Numbered from the stretch's first letter, positions 33,774 to 42,060 are shown. The stretch is DNA of 64,000 bases from Mesorhizobium atlanticum (GCF_003289965.1 NZ_QMBQ01000001.1:248001-312000); one strand, 5' to 3'. The notes: generated by a model from the letters alone, not told the origin. Numbers and translations: made by a program.

Positions 33774-33983
33774 CCCACTACAGAATCAGCTTGATCTAAT
33801 GCAGAGTCAATAAAATTAGGCTTTCGTTAACCAAGCTTATTGGGAACTGGTTAACCCACGATGGCCTCCGCGACCTTCACCGGTCAGGGCGCGGCCGCAA
33901 CGCCGGCTGGTGTGAAGCGCTCGGGGCCGTCCTTCCCATTAACCATACCGGTGGCGCTAAGGTTAAGTAACGGTTAATTGCGC

Positions 33984-34013
33984 TTGACTCTCGTCGAGTA
34001 TAGGCTCTTATAT
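33984..34013 (+). promoter_or_regulatory. candidate promoter of the GH26 gene
   Basis: TTGACT and TTATAT are separated by 18 bases; the -10 lies inside a 14-base near-palindrome (CTCTTATATGAGAG), which could be an operator. Confidence 0.4.
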
Positions 34014-34068
34014 GAGAGAGGGTTAATATCGTAATGTTGACGCGAATTTGTGAGTATCGCGGCGATCT

Positions 34069-34103
34069 TCTCTCCAGGTTTCAGGTAGAGAAACCTAGAG
34101 AGA
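34069..34103 (+). promoter_or_regulatory. leader hairpin 1 of the GH26 transcript
   Basis: AGGTTTC and GAAACCT make a 7-base stem with a 7-base loop; TCTCT and AGAGA extend it across a 2-by-2 internal loop. It would lie in the 5' leader. No T-tract follows, so it is a leader structure rather than a terminator. Confidence 0.45.
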
Positions 34104-34224
34104 TAACCTCGGCGGACGGCGCTTCGTAAGACACGCCCGTCCCAGTCGCTCAGGCAACCCACGATTCACGTTGGCAGACGTTAGGGTTTGCGCGCCGGTT
34201 CATGCCGGCACGCAGCGGCAAGTT

Positions 34225-34245
34225 CCGATGTCCGTCGGACGTCGG
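34225..34245 (+). promoter_or_regulatory. leader hairpin 2 next to the ribosome site
   Basis: CCGATGTCC-gtc-GGACGTCGG forms a 9-base stem (one G-U pair) six bases ahead of the GGGAGGC ribosome site. It could affect translation of the GH26 gene. Confidence 0.45.
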
Positions 34246-34262
34246 AGCCATGGGAGGCAAGC

Positions 34263-35180
34263 ATGAAATACTCCACGGCAACTGCATTCATGTCGGCGCT
34301 GGTTATCGGCGGCGGCCTTGCGTTCCCGGCTTCGACGGGGTCCCAGACCGGAACGGATCCGATCAAGACGAGCTCGGCCGCGTCGGCGTTCGGCTCCTAC
34401 GATCCTTACGGCGATTTCAGCAATGACAAGTCGGCCAGCATCGAGGAACTGTTCCTGCCTTGGGAAGACGTCGACCTGTCGACGCTGCCGCTGGCGGACG
34501 CCTATGCGCAGCAACGCGGCCGCTCGCTGCTGATCACCATCGAGCCTTGGACGTGGTCGAAGGACTGGCGCATCACGCCGCCTGAGCTGAAGAACGGCAT
34601 ATTGAGCGGCAAGTATGACGCCAACATGCAGGCGATCTGCAACCTCGTCGGGCAGATGAAGAGCCCGGTTACCATCCGCTGGGCGCAGGAGATGGAAGAC
34701 ACCAACGGCCGCTTCACCTGGGCCAACTGGGCGCCGAAGGACTGGATCGCCGCCTACAAGCGCGAGGTGGACGTCTGCCGCAAGGCCGCGCCTGCGGCAA
34801 AATACATGTGGTCGCCCAAGGGTATCGAGGGCCTGGAAAAATACTATCCCGGCGACAACTATGTCGACGTCATCGGCCTGTCGGTGTTCGGCCTGCAGAA
34901 GAAGGACAATGACGAGGTGGGCCGCGACCGGACCTTCGAAGAGACGCTGAAGCCAGGCTATGACCGTGTCGCGAAATTCAACAAGCCGGTCATCGTTGCC
35001 GAATTGGGCTATGTCGGAAAGCAGGACTACGTGTCCAAATGGGCCGACGACTCGCGCAAGTCCTATGCGGAGTTTCCGGCCCTGACCTCGGTCGTCTACT
35101 TCAACCAGAAGGAAGTCTGGCCGTGGCTGGGCGGCTACGGGCTGCCCGACTGGCGAGTGACCCAGCACGTCCTGCCGTAG
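34263..35180 (+). CDS. exported GH26-type glycoside hydrolase
   Basis: 305 residues. A signal peptide (about 1-23) exports it. The (beta/alpha)8 enzyme has the GH26/clan-A pattern: the likely acid/base Glu143 in IRWAQEMED and nucleophile Glu247 in VIVAELGY, about 100 residues apart, with ITIEPW and WNQ-like WAN/WSP sites for substrate. GH26 members cut beta-mannans or mixed beta-glucans, so it may trim or cleave the polymer made by the divergent synthase. GGGAGG precedes the ATG at 34263. Two leader hairpins suggest controlled expression. Confidence 0.85.
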   Translation: MKYSTATAFMSALVIGGGLAFPASTGSQTGTDPIKTSSAASAFGSYDPYGDFSNDKSASIEELFLPWEDVDLSTLPLADAYAQQRGRSLLITIEPWTWSKDWRITPPELKNGILSGKYDANMQAICNLVGQMKSPVTIRWAQEMEDTNGRFTWANWAPKDWIAAYKREVDVCRKAAPAAKYMWSPKGIEGLEKYYPGDNYVDVIGLSVFGLQKKDNDEVGRDRTFEETLKPGYDRVAKFNKPVIVAELGYVGKQDYVSKWADDSRKSYAEFPALTSVVYFNQKEVWPWLGGYGLPDWRVTQHVLP

Positions 35181-35292
35181 GGCGCGACAGACCATGCCCG
35201 TCCCGGCAGGACAGGGGCGGGCTCCAGTTTTATAGTTTGACAGGGATCGCCCCAAGGCCGAGCCTTGGGGATCGGTTCAAGGCGTGGCGTAA

Positions 35293-35814
35293 ATGAGTTG
35301 GCGGAGTAAAATCGTGAACAGGGTGTTGGGGAATCTGCTCGGAGCGGCGCTAGCCTGCTCCGTTTTTGTTGTCGGCCCGCAGGGCGCTGCGATGGCCAAG
35401 GCCGCGAACAGGATCGACGCTAAGGTGGCGAAGGCCGCCGTCGTTTCCGACGAAGACGTCTATCAGCTCTACAAGAACCGTTCCTGGCGCTGGGGCAATC
35501 ACGGCGCCGCCTATTTCGCGGTGCAGAAGCGGCAGTTTACAGCCTGGTCCACCGAAGGTGGAAAGAGCTATGGCGAGGGCATCTGGTTCATGCCCGGCAG
35601 CGGTAAGCTGTGTTTCCGGGCAACCTGGCATGGCTCATGGGGCGCCAAGACCTCCTTGAGCTGCTTCGAGCATCGCCAGGCCGGCAAGGTGATCTACCAG
35701 CGCAAATCTCCGGGCGGAGACTGGTACGAGTTCAGGGATCGCCACGGCAAATCGGACCTGCGCAATGGCGACTACGCCAGCAAGAAGGTGAAACGCTTCA
35801 AGGCGAAGCTGTAG
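35293..35814 (+). CDS. DUF995-family exported protein (copy 2)
   Basis: 173 residues. A signal peptide (hydrophobic about 12-30) precedes a DUF995 domain: QLYKNRSWRWGNHGAAYFA, FTAWS, GEGIWFMPGSGKLCFRATW, CFEHR and GDWYEFRDR. It is clearly related to the protein at 26617-27216 across the same landmarks. The tail is very basic (KKVKRFKAKL). The function is unknown. It lies 112 bases after the GH26 gene and could share its transcript. Confidence 0.84.
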   Translation: MSWRSKIVNRVLGNLLGAALACSVFVVGPQGAAMAKAANRIDAKVAKAAVVSDEDVYQLYKNRSWRWGNHGAAYFAVQKRQFTAWSTEGGKSYGEGIWFMPGSGKLCFRATWHGSWGAKTSLSCFEHRQAGKVIYQRKSPGGDWYEFRDRHGKSDLRNGDYASKKVKRFKAKL

Positions 35815-35825
35815 TCGCTGCGCGC

Positions 35826-35843
35826 AAGCATGGCGCCATGCTT
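35826..35843. repeat. 18-bp perfect palindrome
   Basis: AAGCATGGCGCCATGCTT is a perfect palindrome 11 bases after the DUF995 stop. With no loop it makes a poor hairpin, though four central bases could open; it may serve as a transcript end or a protein site. Confidence 0.5.
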
Positions 35844-35892
35844 AGAGCAAGTGTGAGCGGCTAGGCTCGGTGTCTTCGCCGTAGCCTTCCAT

Positions 35893-35913
35893 CCGGAATT
35901 GCGTAAAAACAAA
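35893..35913. repeat. decayed copy of the 63-bp repeat
   Basis: These 21 bases are an exact reverse complement of bases 2766-2786 in the 63-base unit (it includes GCGTAAAAACAAA). The sequence to the left is a diverged version of the rest of the unit. It lies at the 3' side of the DUF995 gene. Apart from it, the gap 35815-36038 holds no gene. Confidence 0.65.
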
Positions 35914-36038
35914 TAGATAGGGCGTTTCGCCGTTTTCCATGAAACGGTGAACCACACTGGTTGGCGTGAACAGCGCAATTGCCTGGGACCGCGATTTCGC
36001 GCAACGGTTTTCGCGACGGGAACGACCGCGAATGACCG

Positions 36039-37196
36039 ATGCCTAAGGCTGGCAGATCCATCCTGATCACGGGAGCACGCGCGCCGGTGGCGCTGCATCT
36101 GGCGCGCCTTGTCCACGGCGCCGGGCGCAGGGTGATCCTGGCCGACACCCCGGCCCGGCCGATCGCGGCGGCGAGCAAGGCCTGCGCCCGCTATCACCGC
36201 CTGCCGCCGCCGCGCTTCGAGCCGCGGGCCTATGCCGATGCGGTGGAAGCGCTGATAAGGGCTGAAGGCGTCGAACTGGTCATCCCGACCTGCGAGGAAG
36301 TCTTTCACCTTGCGCTGGCCTGGCGCGGCAGGACCATGCCGGCAAAAGTGTTCGCGCCCGAGATCGGGTTGCTGGCGCAGGTCCACAACAAGCACAGCTT
36401 CATCCGGCTCGCCGATCGGCTTGGGCTGGAGGTGCCGGAGACCACGCTTCTCAATTCCCGCGACGATCTGGAGCCGGTGCGTGGCCACTCGCGCGACCTG
36501 GTGTTCAAACCGGTCTGGTCGCGCTTCGCCAGCCATGTTCTGCTGCGGCCGACACCGGATTTCCTCGATGCGATCGCGCCCTCGCCTGCCATGCCCTGGG
36601 TGGCGCAGCGTTTTGTCGAGGGCGAGGAGATCAGTGCCTATGTGGTGGCGCGCGAGGGACGGCTCAAGGCGCTGGCGCTCTATCGTTCTCCCTACCGCGC
36701 CGGCAGGGGCGCCGGCATCTTCTTCGAGCGGGTCGAGGACGATGCGGCGCGGGCGCTGGTCGAGCGCATCGTTGCCGGCACCGCATGGACCGGGCAGATT
36801 TCGTTCGACCTGATGCGTGAGCCCAGCGGCCGTGTGCTGCCGCTGGAATGCAATCCGCGCGCGGTGAGCGGCCTGCATTTCTTCCGCGATCCGGCGCGCT
36901 TCGCGGATGCCCTGCTCGGCGACGGCCAGGAAATCAGGCCGGACGTCACCCCGCCGCAAACGGTGCGGCTTGCGATGTGGATCTATGGGCTGCCGGCGGC
37001 GCTGCGTTCGGGCGAGTTCGCCCGCTTTCGCCAAGCGATGCGCGAGGGCGAGGAACTGCTCGATTGGCCGGGCGACTCAGCCCCAGTAAGGGCGCAATGG
37101 CCTGCACTGGCAGAGGTTGCGCGCGTGGCGTTGCGCGAGCGGATCAGCCTGCAGGCAGCGTCGACGCGGGATATCGAGTGGAACGGGCCGGGCTGA
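36039..37196 (+). CDS. ATP-grasp enzyme (carbamoyl-phosphate-synthase-like)
   Basis: 385 residues. An N-terminal nucleotide-binding-like domain (ILITGARAPVALHLARLVHGAG) leads to the ATP-grasp core: KHSFIRLADRLGLEVPET, LVFKPVWSRFASHV with the ATP-binding Lys, VAQRFVEGEEISAYVV, and the metal-binding end ISFDLMREPSGRVLPLECNPRAVSG. ATP-grasp enzymes join a carboxylate to an amine or thiol through acyl phosphate; the substrate is unknown here. It stands alone at the right edge of the polysaccharide island and may modify the glycan or an unrelated metabolite. Confidence 0.85.
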   Translation: MPKAGRSILITGARAPVALHLARLVHGAGRRVILADTPARPIAAASKACARYHRLPPPRFEPRAYADAVEALIRAEGVELVIPTCEEVFHLALAWRGRTMPAKVFAPEIGLLAQVHNKHSFIRLADRLGLEVPETTLLNSRDDLEPVRGHSRDLVFKPVWSRFASHVLLRPTPDFLDAIAPSPAMPWVAQRFVEGEEISAYVVAREGRLKALALYRSPYRAGRGAGIFFERVEDDAARALVERIVAGTAWTGQISFDLMREPSGRVLPLECNPRAVSGLHFFRDPARFADALLGDGQEIRPDVTPPQTVRLAMWIYGLPAALRSGEFARFRQAMREGEELLDWPGDSAPVRAQWPALAEVARVALRERISLQAASTRDIEWNGPG

Positions 37197-37201
37197 TATG
37201 C

Positions 37202-37507
37202 TCATGCCCCGAGCGAGCCAGGGCCGATAGGCTTCACGTCAAGTTGCAGACCAAGTGCCTTGGTGACACCCAGCAGTGTGCTGAGGCGTGGGTCGCCCTT
37301 ATCGCTCAGCGCTTTGTAAAGCGCCTCGCGGGTGACACCGGCGTTCTTAGCCACGGCGGTCATGCCGCGAGCTCGCGCGATGACGCCGAGTGCGTGTGCA
37401 ATATAGGTTGCGTCACCGGTCTCGAACGCGTCGGCAAGGAGCTCGGCCTGAGACTCTGCATCATCGAAATATTCAGCGGCATCGAATGGTGTGGTTTTAA
37501 GAGCCAT
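37202..37507 (-). CDS. HigA-type addiction-module antitoxin
   Basis: 101 residues. An N-terminal toxin-binding arm (FDAAEYFDDAESQAELLADAFETGD) is followed by a Cro/XRE-like helix-turn-helix (MTAVAKNAGVTREALYKALS, about 49-68). This is the layout of the putative addiction-module antidote family. It starts one base after the toxin stop, the toxin-first order of HigBA-like systems. It should bind and neutralise the toxin and repress the shared promoter. Confidence 0.92.
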   Translation of the reverse strand: MALKTTPFDAAEYFDDAESQAELLADAFETGDATYIAHALGVIARARGMTAVAKNAGVTREALYKALSDKGDPRLSTLLGVTKALGLQLDVKPIGPGSLGA

Positions 37508-37508
37508 G

Positions 37509-37796
37509 TCAAACCTCGCTTGCCATCTGCTTGGCCTTTCTGATGTCCCTGTCTTGAGAGGATTTGTCGCCTCCGCAAAGCAGGATGATGACCGTGTTAC
37601 CGCGCCTGATGAAATAGACACGGTAGCCCGGTCCATAGTCGATCCGAAGCTCGCCGATGCCTTCAAAGAACTTCGCGTCTCCCAGCAAGCCCGCTTCAAC
37701 ACGAATGATCCGTTGAGCAATCTTCCTCGCGGCTCGGATATCTTTAAGGTCCCGCAGCCACTTCCTGAATTCGTCAGTCTGCCGGACCTCGATCAT
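37509..37796 (-). CDS. RelE/ParE-superfamily (HigB-like) toxin
   Basis: 95 residues of the RelE/ParE fold: FRKWLRDLKDIRAARKIAQRI, GLLGDAKFFEGIGELRIDYGPGYRVYF, then a basic DKSSQDRDIRKAKQMA. The family usually cuts mRNA at the ribosome. It is the addiction-module killer type encoded directly before its antitoxin. The start is the ATG at 37796, three bases from the first operator. A consensus-like promoter lies immediately upstream. Confidence 0.93.
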   Translation of the reverse strand: MIEVRQTDEFRKWLRDLKDIRAARKIAQRIIRVEAGLLGDAKFFEGIGELRIDYGPGYRVYFIRRGNTVIILLCGGDKSSQDRDIRKAKQMASEV

Positions 37797-37798
37797 GC

Positions 37799-37853
37799 GT
37801 GAACTATAATTCACACAGACGCTCAGGTCAAGATGTGTGAACTTCAGTTCACA
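37799..37853 (-). promoter_or_regulatory. promoter and twin operators of the toxin-antitoxin operon
   Basis: On the minus strand TTGACC (37831-37826), 17 bases, TATAGT (37808-37803): a near-consensus promoter. Operator 1 (37799-37814) GTGAACTA-TAATTCAC covers the -10. Operator 2 (37836-37853) TGTGAACT-tc-AGTTCACA is a perfect palindrome just upstream of the -35. Centres are 38 bases apart. This is the expected architecture for repression by the antitoxin complex. Operator 2 overlaps the stop codon of the Rieske gene. Confidence 0.85.
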
Positions 37854-38844
37854 ATTCGATCTCGTGCACCCTGGCCTCGCTCGCCGCCGGCGGCACCCTT
37901 CCCTCCATGATCGCCGCGATGTCGCGGCGCAGGAAATCGAGCGGGCCGATGACCGGCACGGCCTGCGGCGGAAACCGGGCATTGTCGCTTGCCGATTTCA
38001 ACACGCGGCGGTCCTGGTGCAGCGCGATGGTGAAGAGTGGCTTGAATGCCAGCGCCTTCAGCTCGCCGAGCAGGCCCTGGCGCCGTCCGATCAGCCAGCC
38101 GACGCCCTCGACGGTGCGCTCGTCGGCCTGGCGCAGATGAAAGGTGGTGGCCAAGACCAGCCCGTCCTTGCCCCAATATTCGAGCTCCGCGATGCCGGGA
38201 TGGCGGAAGCGGCCGATGGTTTTCGCGCGCTCGCCTTCCAGGAGCCTGCTGATCAGGCCCTGCTGGCGATCCTCGCCGGTGTAGCTCGCCTCGACCCAGC
38301 CATCGCCGCCCGTCACCTCGACCCGCACCAGATGGCGCTTGGAGGTGAGGCCGCGCAGCAGGCCCTTGTGGGTGAAATGGGTATGGGTGGCGTCGAGGAT
38401 GTTTTCCGCCGCGTCGATGACCGTCGACTGTGTCGACGAGCGTACGCGCCGCACGATGATGTCCTTGCCCTGCATACAGTGCAGGTAGGGCGCGCCCCGC
38501 GGCGTGCCGGATGAGATGAAGACGACGCCGTCGCGCTCGATCGCGGCGTAGCGGCGGACCCGGTAATGCGGCATGGCGCCGACATGGCCGGGGATCGCCG
38601 TGCAGCGGCCTTCGCCGTCATAACGCCAGCCGTGATAGGGGCATTCGATCTCGTCGCCGACGATCTTGCCGGTCGACAGCTCGACCAGCCGGTGGGGGCA
38701 GCGGTCGAACAGCGCGGCGATGCCTTTCGCCGAGCGGAACAGCACCACGGGCTCGCCGTCGAGCAGGATGCGTTTCGGCCGCCTGCCAATATCGGCGGAC
38801 AGCGCCACCGCCTGCCAATGCGCTTCCCCACGGCGCTCGCTCAC
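37849..38844 (-). CDS. Rieske non-heme iron oxygenase
   Basis: 331 residues. The Rieske cluster ligands are C49-P-H51 and C68-x2-H71 (CPYHGW). The mononuclear iron site is D151-x2-H154-x4-H159 within ENILDATHTHFTH, so it is a complete oxygenase alpha subunit, like those that demethylate or hydroxylate rings or alkyl chains. It needs an external electron donor that is not encoded nearby. It begins with GTG overlapping the preceding stop as GTGA. It is the last gene of the six-gene KAS III cluster. Confidence 0.93.
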   Translation of the reverse strand: MSERRGEAHWQAVALSADIGRRPKRILLDGEPVVLFRSAKGIAALFDRCPHRLVELSTGKIVGDEIECPYHGWRYDGEGRCTAIPGHVGAMPHYRVRRYAAIERDGVVFISSGTPRGAPYLHCMQGKDIIVRRVRSSTQSTVIDAAENILDATHTHFTHKGLLRGLTSKRHLVRVEVTGGDGWVEASYTGEDRQQGLISRLLEGERAKTIGRFRHPGIAELEYWGKDGLVLATTFHLRQADERTVEGVGWLIGRRQGLLGELKALAFKPLFTIALHQDRRVLKSASDNARFPPQAVPVIGPLDFLRRDIAAIMEGRVPPAASEARVHEIEL

Positions 38845-39986
38845 AATTCGAACCTCCTGAGCAGCGGAATTCCGACCAGCGCCAGCACGGCCTCCATCAC
38901 ACGGATCGCCATGCGCCGGCGAAGCGGAAGATGTCCGGCATAGACGGCGTTGTATTCGATAGCGGCAACGGCACCGCGCCGTCTTTTGAAACCGGCGGCG
39001 CCCGCGCTCATGTTGAAGAACAGGCCGCGCGCCGTGGCGTGCTCCTGCGCCACTGCCATCATCATGCGGTAAAGCCCGTCGGCCACCGGCAGGTCAGTGT
39101 CGTAGCCGACGATCGGCTGGGTCAGCGTGCGGCCGTTTTCGAACAGGCCGGTGACGGCGACCAATTCGCCGCCGGGCCGGCGCAGGCCCGCCAGGCTGAT
39201 GATGCCGCGCCGGTGCATCTCGGCAATGTAGCGGGCGGTGTAGTGCGGATTGAGCGGCGTGTATTTATCGAGATAGAGCAAATTGTAGAGCTGCTCGGCG
39301 CGGGCGTAGTCGGCGCCGGTGAAGTCGCCATTGCCGACCCGCTCGAAGGGTGTTTCGCGCAGGCGGGCGCGATCGCGCTTCATGTCGCGCGTCATGGCGG
39401 GCGCGGCGCTGCGGTCGGCGAAGATGTAGATCTGGCGCGCCGCCAGCATACGGAACCCCTCGGCCTTCAAGGCGGCAATGGTCGCCGGATCGGCGATGTC
39501 GTTCAACGAGCGGATGACGATGGCGCGATCGGGGAAACGCGCGGTCAGGTCGGCACGCAGGGACGCGGCGGTCGGCCGGTCGAGCAGCGGCACCGGATTG
39601 GTCGAATAGAGCCAGTTGTTGACCTGTGCCTGACGGTCGAGGCCGCTGGCCCTGACCAAAGGCGCGCAGGCCCTGATCAGGGCGTTGAGCGCGCGCTTGA
39701 GCAGCGGATGGGCGGCGAAGTTGCGCGTCTCGTCCATCGCATAGTCGATGTAGGCGCCGGTCGGGCAGCAGATGTAGCAGTTGGGCGCATCATCGGCGCC
39801 GTTCAGGGTCAGCGGAAAAACGTGCCCGGCAAGTTCGAACGTCTCGACCTTCGTCTTGAGGTTGGCGACGAGGTCGCGCACGGGCACCTCGTTGAAAAGC
39901 CTTACGAAAGCCTCGACCTTGGCCGGCTTGTTCTCGACGCGGTCGGCCTGCTGTACGGGCCTTTCCATCATCGTCGCGCCGCTCAT
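38841..39986 (-). CDS. GNAT-type acyltransferase-like protein
   Basis: 381 residues. The first 130 or so (VRDLVANLKTKVETFELAGH, VFPLTLNGADDAPNCYICCP) are not assigned to a known domain. The C-terminal part resembles GNAT/FemAB acyltransferases: YARAEQLYNLLYLDKYTPLNP, IISLAGLRRPGGELVAVTGL, LFFNMSAGAAGFKRRRG. It would transfer an acyl group to an amine or similar nucleophile. Start and stop overlap the neighbours as ATGA and GTGA, so it is translated with the ligase and the oxygenase. An odd Cys cluster (NCYICC) near residue 70 could bind metal. Confidence 0.75.
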   Translation of the reverse strand: MSGATMMERPVQQADRVENKPAKVEAFVRLFNEVPVRDLVANLKTKVETFELAGHVFPLTLNGADDAPNCYICCPTGAYIDYAMDETRNFAAHPLLKRALNALIRACAPLVRASGLDRQAQVNNWLYSTNPVPLLDRPTAASLRADLTARFPDRAIVIRSLNDIADPATIAALKAEGFRMLAARQIYIFADRSAAPAMTRDMKRDRARLRETPFERVGNGDFTGADYARAEQLYNLLYLDKYTPLNPHYTARYIAEMHRRGIISLAGLRRPGGELVAVTGLFENGRTLTQPIVGYDTDLPVADGLYRMMMAVAQEHATARGLFFNMSAGAAGFKRRRGAVAAIEYNAVYAGHLPLRRRMAIRVMEAVLALVGIPLLRRFEL

Positions 39987-41239
39987 CGCGCCGGCTCCAG
40001 GCGGCATTCGACGCGGCGCAGCTTGCGGCCTGTTTCCAACGGCAGCGGCGTGCGGACCAGCGTTATGGTGGCGGCCGCCTTTCGTATTTCCAGGAGAGCA
40101 CGCACAGCTTGATGCGCGGCCACCGCCGCATCGTCGGGGAGCGTCGGCGGAAGTCTGAGCTCGATGCTCTCCGACGCGGTCTGGACAAGGCGGAAATCGT
40201 CGATGCGGCGGTCTGCCTTGAGCACGGCGTTGCGCAGCACATCGGGCGCGACCAGGATTGGCCCATTCGGCGACGTGAATCGGAAGGCATCGTCCATGCG
40301 GCCGACAATTTCGTCGACGCAGCGCAACGGCGAACCGCAGCGGCAAGGTTCTTTGGACAAACGCAACAGGTCGTTCATCCTGTAACGCGCCATGATCTGT
40401 GTTTGACGGCGAAAGGCGGTCACCAGCGGCGTCACCAGCCCCTCGCCCGCCGGCTCGAATTCGAAGAAGACGGAGTCTTCCGCCAGATGCAGGCCGCCCT
40501 GTCGGCAGGTCACGGCGAACAGGCCCTCCGTCGCCATGTAGATCTGGTCGAGCGGCCGTTGGAAGAAGTTCTCGATCACCGGGCGATCGACCGGATCGAG
40601 CGTCTCGGCGGCGGAAAAAACGCGCTTCGGCCGGAGCCGGAAGCCTTCGGCCGCAAAATGCCGCAGGATCTTTGGCGGCGCGATGATGACCGTCGGGTCG
40701 AAGGCTTGCAGTTCATCGCGCCAGCTTTCCGGCCCCAATGTCAGATCGAAGAAGGCAAGCTTGATCAGGCGCGATTTGCGGGCGCTGTCATAGAGCCCGG
40801 TGTTCTGCGGCAGGATGACGGCGACTCGCATGCCGCGCCAGAGAAGATCGGCCGCCGCCTTGGCGAGGATCGCTCCGAGCCATCGGTATTTCTCCGCTTC
40901 CGAAATCACGAACAGGCCGCGATTGCCGGAGGTGCCGGTGCTGGCGCCGACCGCGAGCGCGCCGGCGCGGCCGTCCCGCGCCAAGGCCGCCCAGGCTTGC
41001 GCGGCGGTGAGACCGTGGATGTTGAACTCGTCGAAGCGCGCCATCAGCAGCGCCTTGTCGGTGACCGGCAGATCGCTGAGGCGGGCCGGCGCCTTGCCGT
41101 AAAAGGGCGCGCGCGGCAGGTCGCGGTCGAGGAAACGGCGCAAGGCGGTCGCCTGCCAGCGCTCAAAATCCGCGCGGCTTTTCCGCGACACCCAGCGTGT
41201 CAGGGCGAAAGACCCTGCCGCCTCCGCCAGCCCGTTCAT
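39983..41239 (-). CDS. PaaK/F390-synthetase-type adenylate-forming ligase
   Basis: 418 residues. It has the AMP-binding core of the phenylacetate-CoA ligase/F390 synthetase branch: GASTGTSGNRG (phosphate loop, about 98-108), the aromatic ATEGLF near 250, and ARYRMNDLLRLS near 310, with a C-terminal domain ending in TGRKLRRVECRL (Lys near 407). Such enzymes activate a carboxylic acid as acyl-AMP and pass it to a thiol or other acceptor. CRCGSPLRCVDEIVGR resembles PaaK-type proteins. It overlaps the genes on both sides by ATGA. Confidence 0.87.
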   Translation of the reverse strand: MNGLAEAAGSFALTRWVSRKSRADFERWQATALRRFLDRDLPRAPFYGKAPARLSDLPVTDKALLMARFDEFNIHGLTAAQAWAALARDGRAGALAVGASTGTSGNRGLFVISEAEKYRWLGAILAKAAADLLWRGMRVAVILPQNTGLYDSARKSRLIKLAFFDLTLGPESWRDELQAFDPTVIIAPPKILRHFAAEGFRLRPKRVFSAAETLDPVDRPVIENFFQRPLDQIYMATEGLFAVTCRQGGLHLAEDSVFFEFEPAGEGLVTPLVTAFRRQTQIMARYRMNDLLRLSKEPCRCGSPLRCVDEIVGRMDDAFRFTSPNGPILVAPDVLRNAVLKADRRIDDFRLVQTASESIELRLPPTLPDDAAVAAHQAVRALLEIRKAAATITLVRTPLPLETGRKLRRVECRLEPAR

Positions 41240-42060
41240 GAAACCTCCGGCGCGAGGTCATAAGGCGTCGGCGCGGGATCATGGCAGAGCATCACCTCGC
41301 CGCCCGTGCTGAGGAAGCGGCGCAGCATGGCGCTGGTCGGCTCGATCGCCGCCGCCTCCTCGGCGATCAGGGTGGCCGGGAAACCGGGCGTGCGATTTTC
41401 GATCAAAGCAGTGAGCAGCCATTGCGCATCGACGGCGTAGAGCAGCGGGCGGTGGAGGCCATTGAACAGCAGGCCGAACTGGCCATCGGCATGTCCTGGA
41501 AGATCGACCGCGATCACGCTGCCGTCGTCGAAGAGATCGGCGCCGCCCGGTACGTCCTCGCGCGTTTGGACGCCCCGCTTCGCGGACAAACCTTCCAGCC
41601 GCGCCTCGAAATCCGGAGGAAAAAGTTCGGTGAAGACGCCATGGCGCAAATTCTGGCGCCGCGTGCGCGCCTTGACCCTCCCCCAGGCTGCATCGCTGGC
41701 GATGAAACGGGCGTTGCGGAACAGCGACAGGCCCGAAATGTGGTCGGCATGGAAATGCGTGACGATCACGGCGCGGATGTCATCGGGCGACAGGCCGAAA
41801 CGCCGCAGCACCGGCAGAACCTGCTCCTCCGCATTGAGATCGGGCTTCAGCAGCGCGCCGTAAAGCCGCAGCATCAGGCCGCGCCGGTCGCCGCTCAGCG
41901 CTTCCGGCGTGTAGCCGGTGTCGACCAGCACCGGTCCGGCGGCGGGGTGAAAGAACAGCCCGTAGCGGACACGCAGCCCGACGTTTTTCCAGCTCCCGCC
42001 GCGCAGGATCAGCCGCTCGGCGGCGTTGACCCAGGCGCTGTTGGCAAAGACGAGCCTCAT
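41236..42060 (-). CDS. metallo-beta-lactamase-fold hydrolase
   Basis: 274 residues. The zinc site THFHADH gives H102, H104, D106 and H107; further ligands are the His of DLPGHADGQFG, the Asp of AVDAQW and the His of MLCHDP. The arrangement, with a tyrosine-bearing N-terminal part, resembles lactonase- and thioesterase-like members. It may open a lactone or free a thioester in the cluster's pathway. Start and stop both overlap neighbours by ATGA. Confidence 0.9.
   Translation of the reverse strand: MRLVFANSAWVNAAERLILRGGSWKNVGLRVRYGLFFHPAAGPVLVDTGYTPEALSGDRRGLMLRLYGALLKPDLNAEEQVLPVLRRFGLSPDDIRAVIVTHFHADHISGLSLFRNARFIASDAAWGRVKARTRRQNLRHGVFTELFPPDFEARLEGLSAKRGVQTREDVPGGADLFDDGSVIAVDLPGHADGQFGLLFNGLHRPLLYAVDAQWLLTALIENRTPGFPATLIAEEAAAIEPTSAMLRRFLSTGGEVMLCHDPAPTPYDLAPEVS

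Larger units (their letters stand above)
33774..34262. other. intergenic region with leader hairpins
   Basis: 489 bases between the divergent glycosyltransferase and the GH26 gene. It contains a candidate promoter (TTGACT 33984-33989, 18 bases, TTATAT 34008-34013) overlapping a near-palindrome CTCTTATATGAGAG, then two hairpins called separately. The stretch is AT-richer than its surroundings and holds several GGTTAA motifs. No protein gene is seen. Confidence 0.45.

Noticed and set aside
35826..35843. attachment site of a mobile element
   Set aside because: The perfect palindrome has no partner copy nearby and no integrase gene is present in the window.
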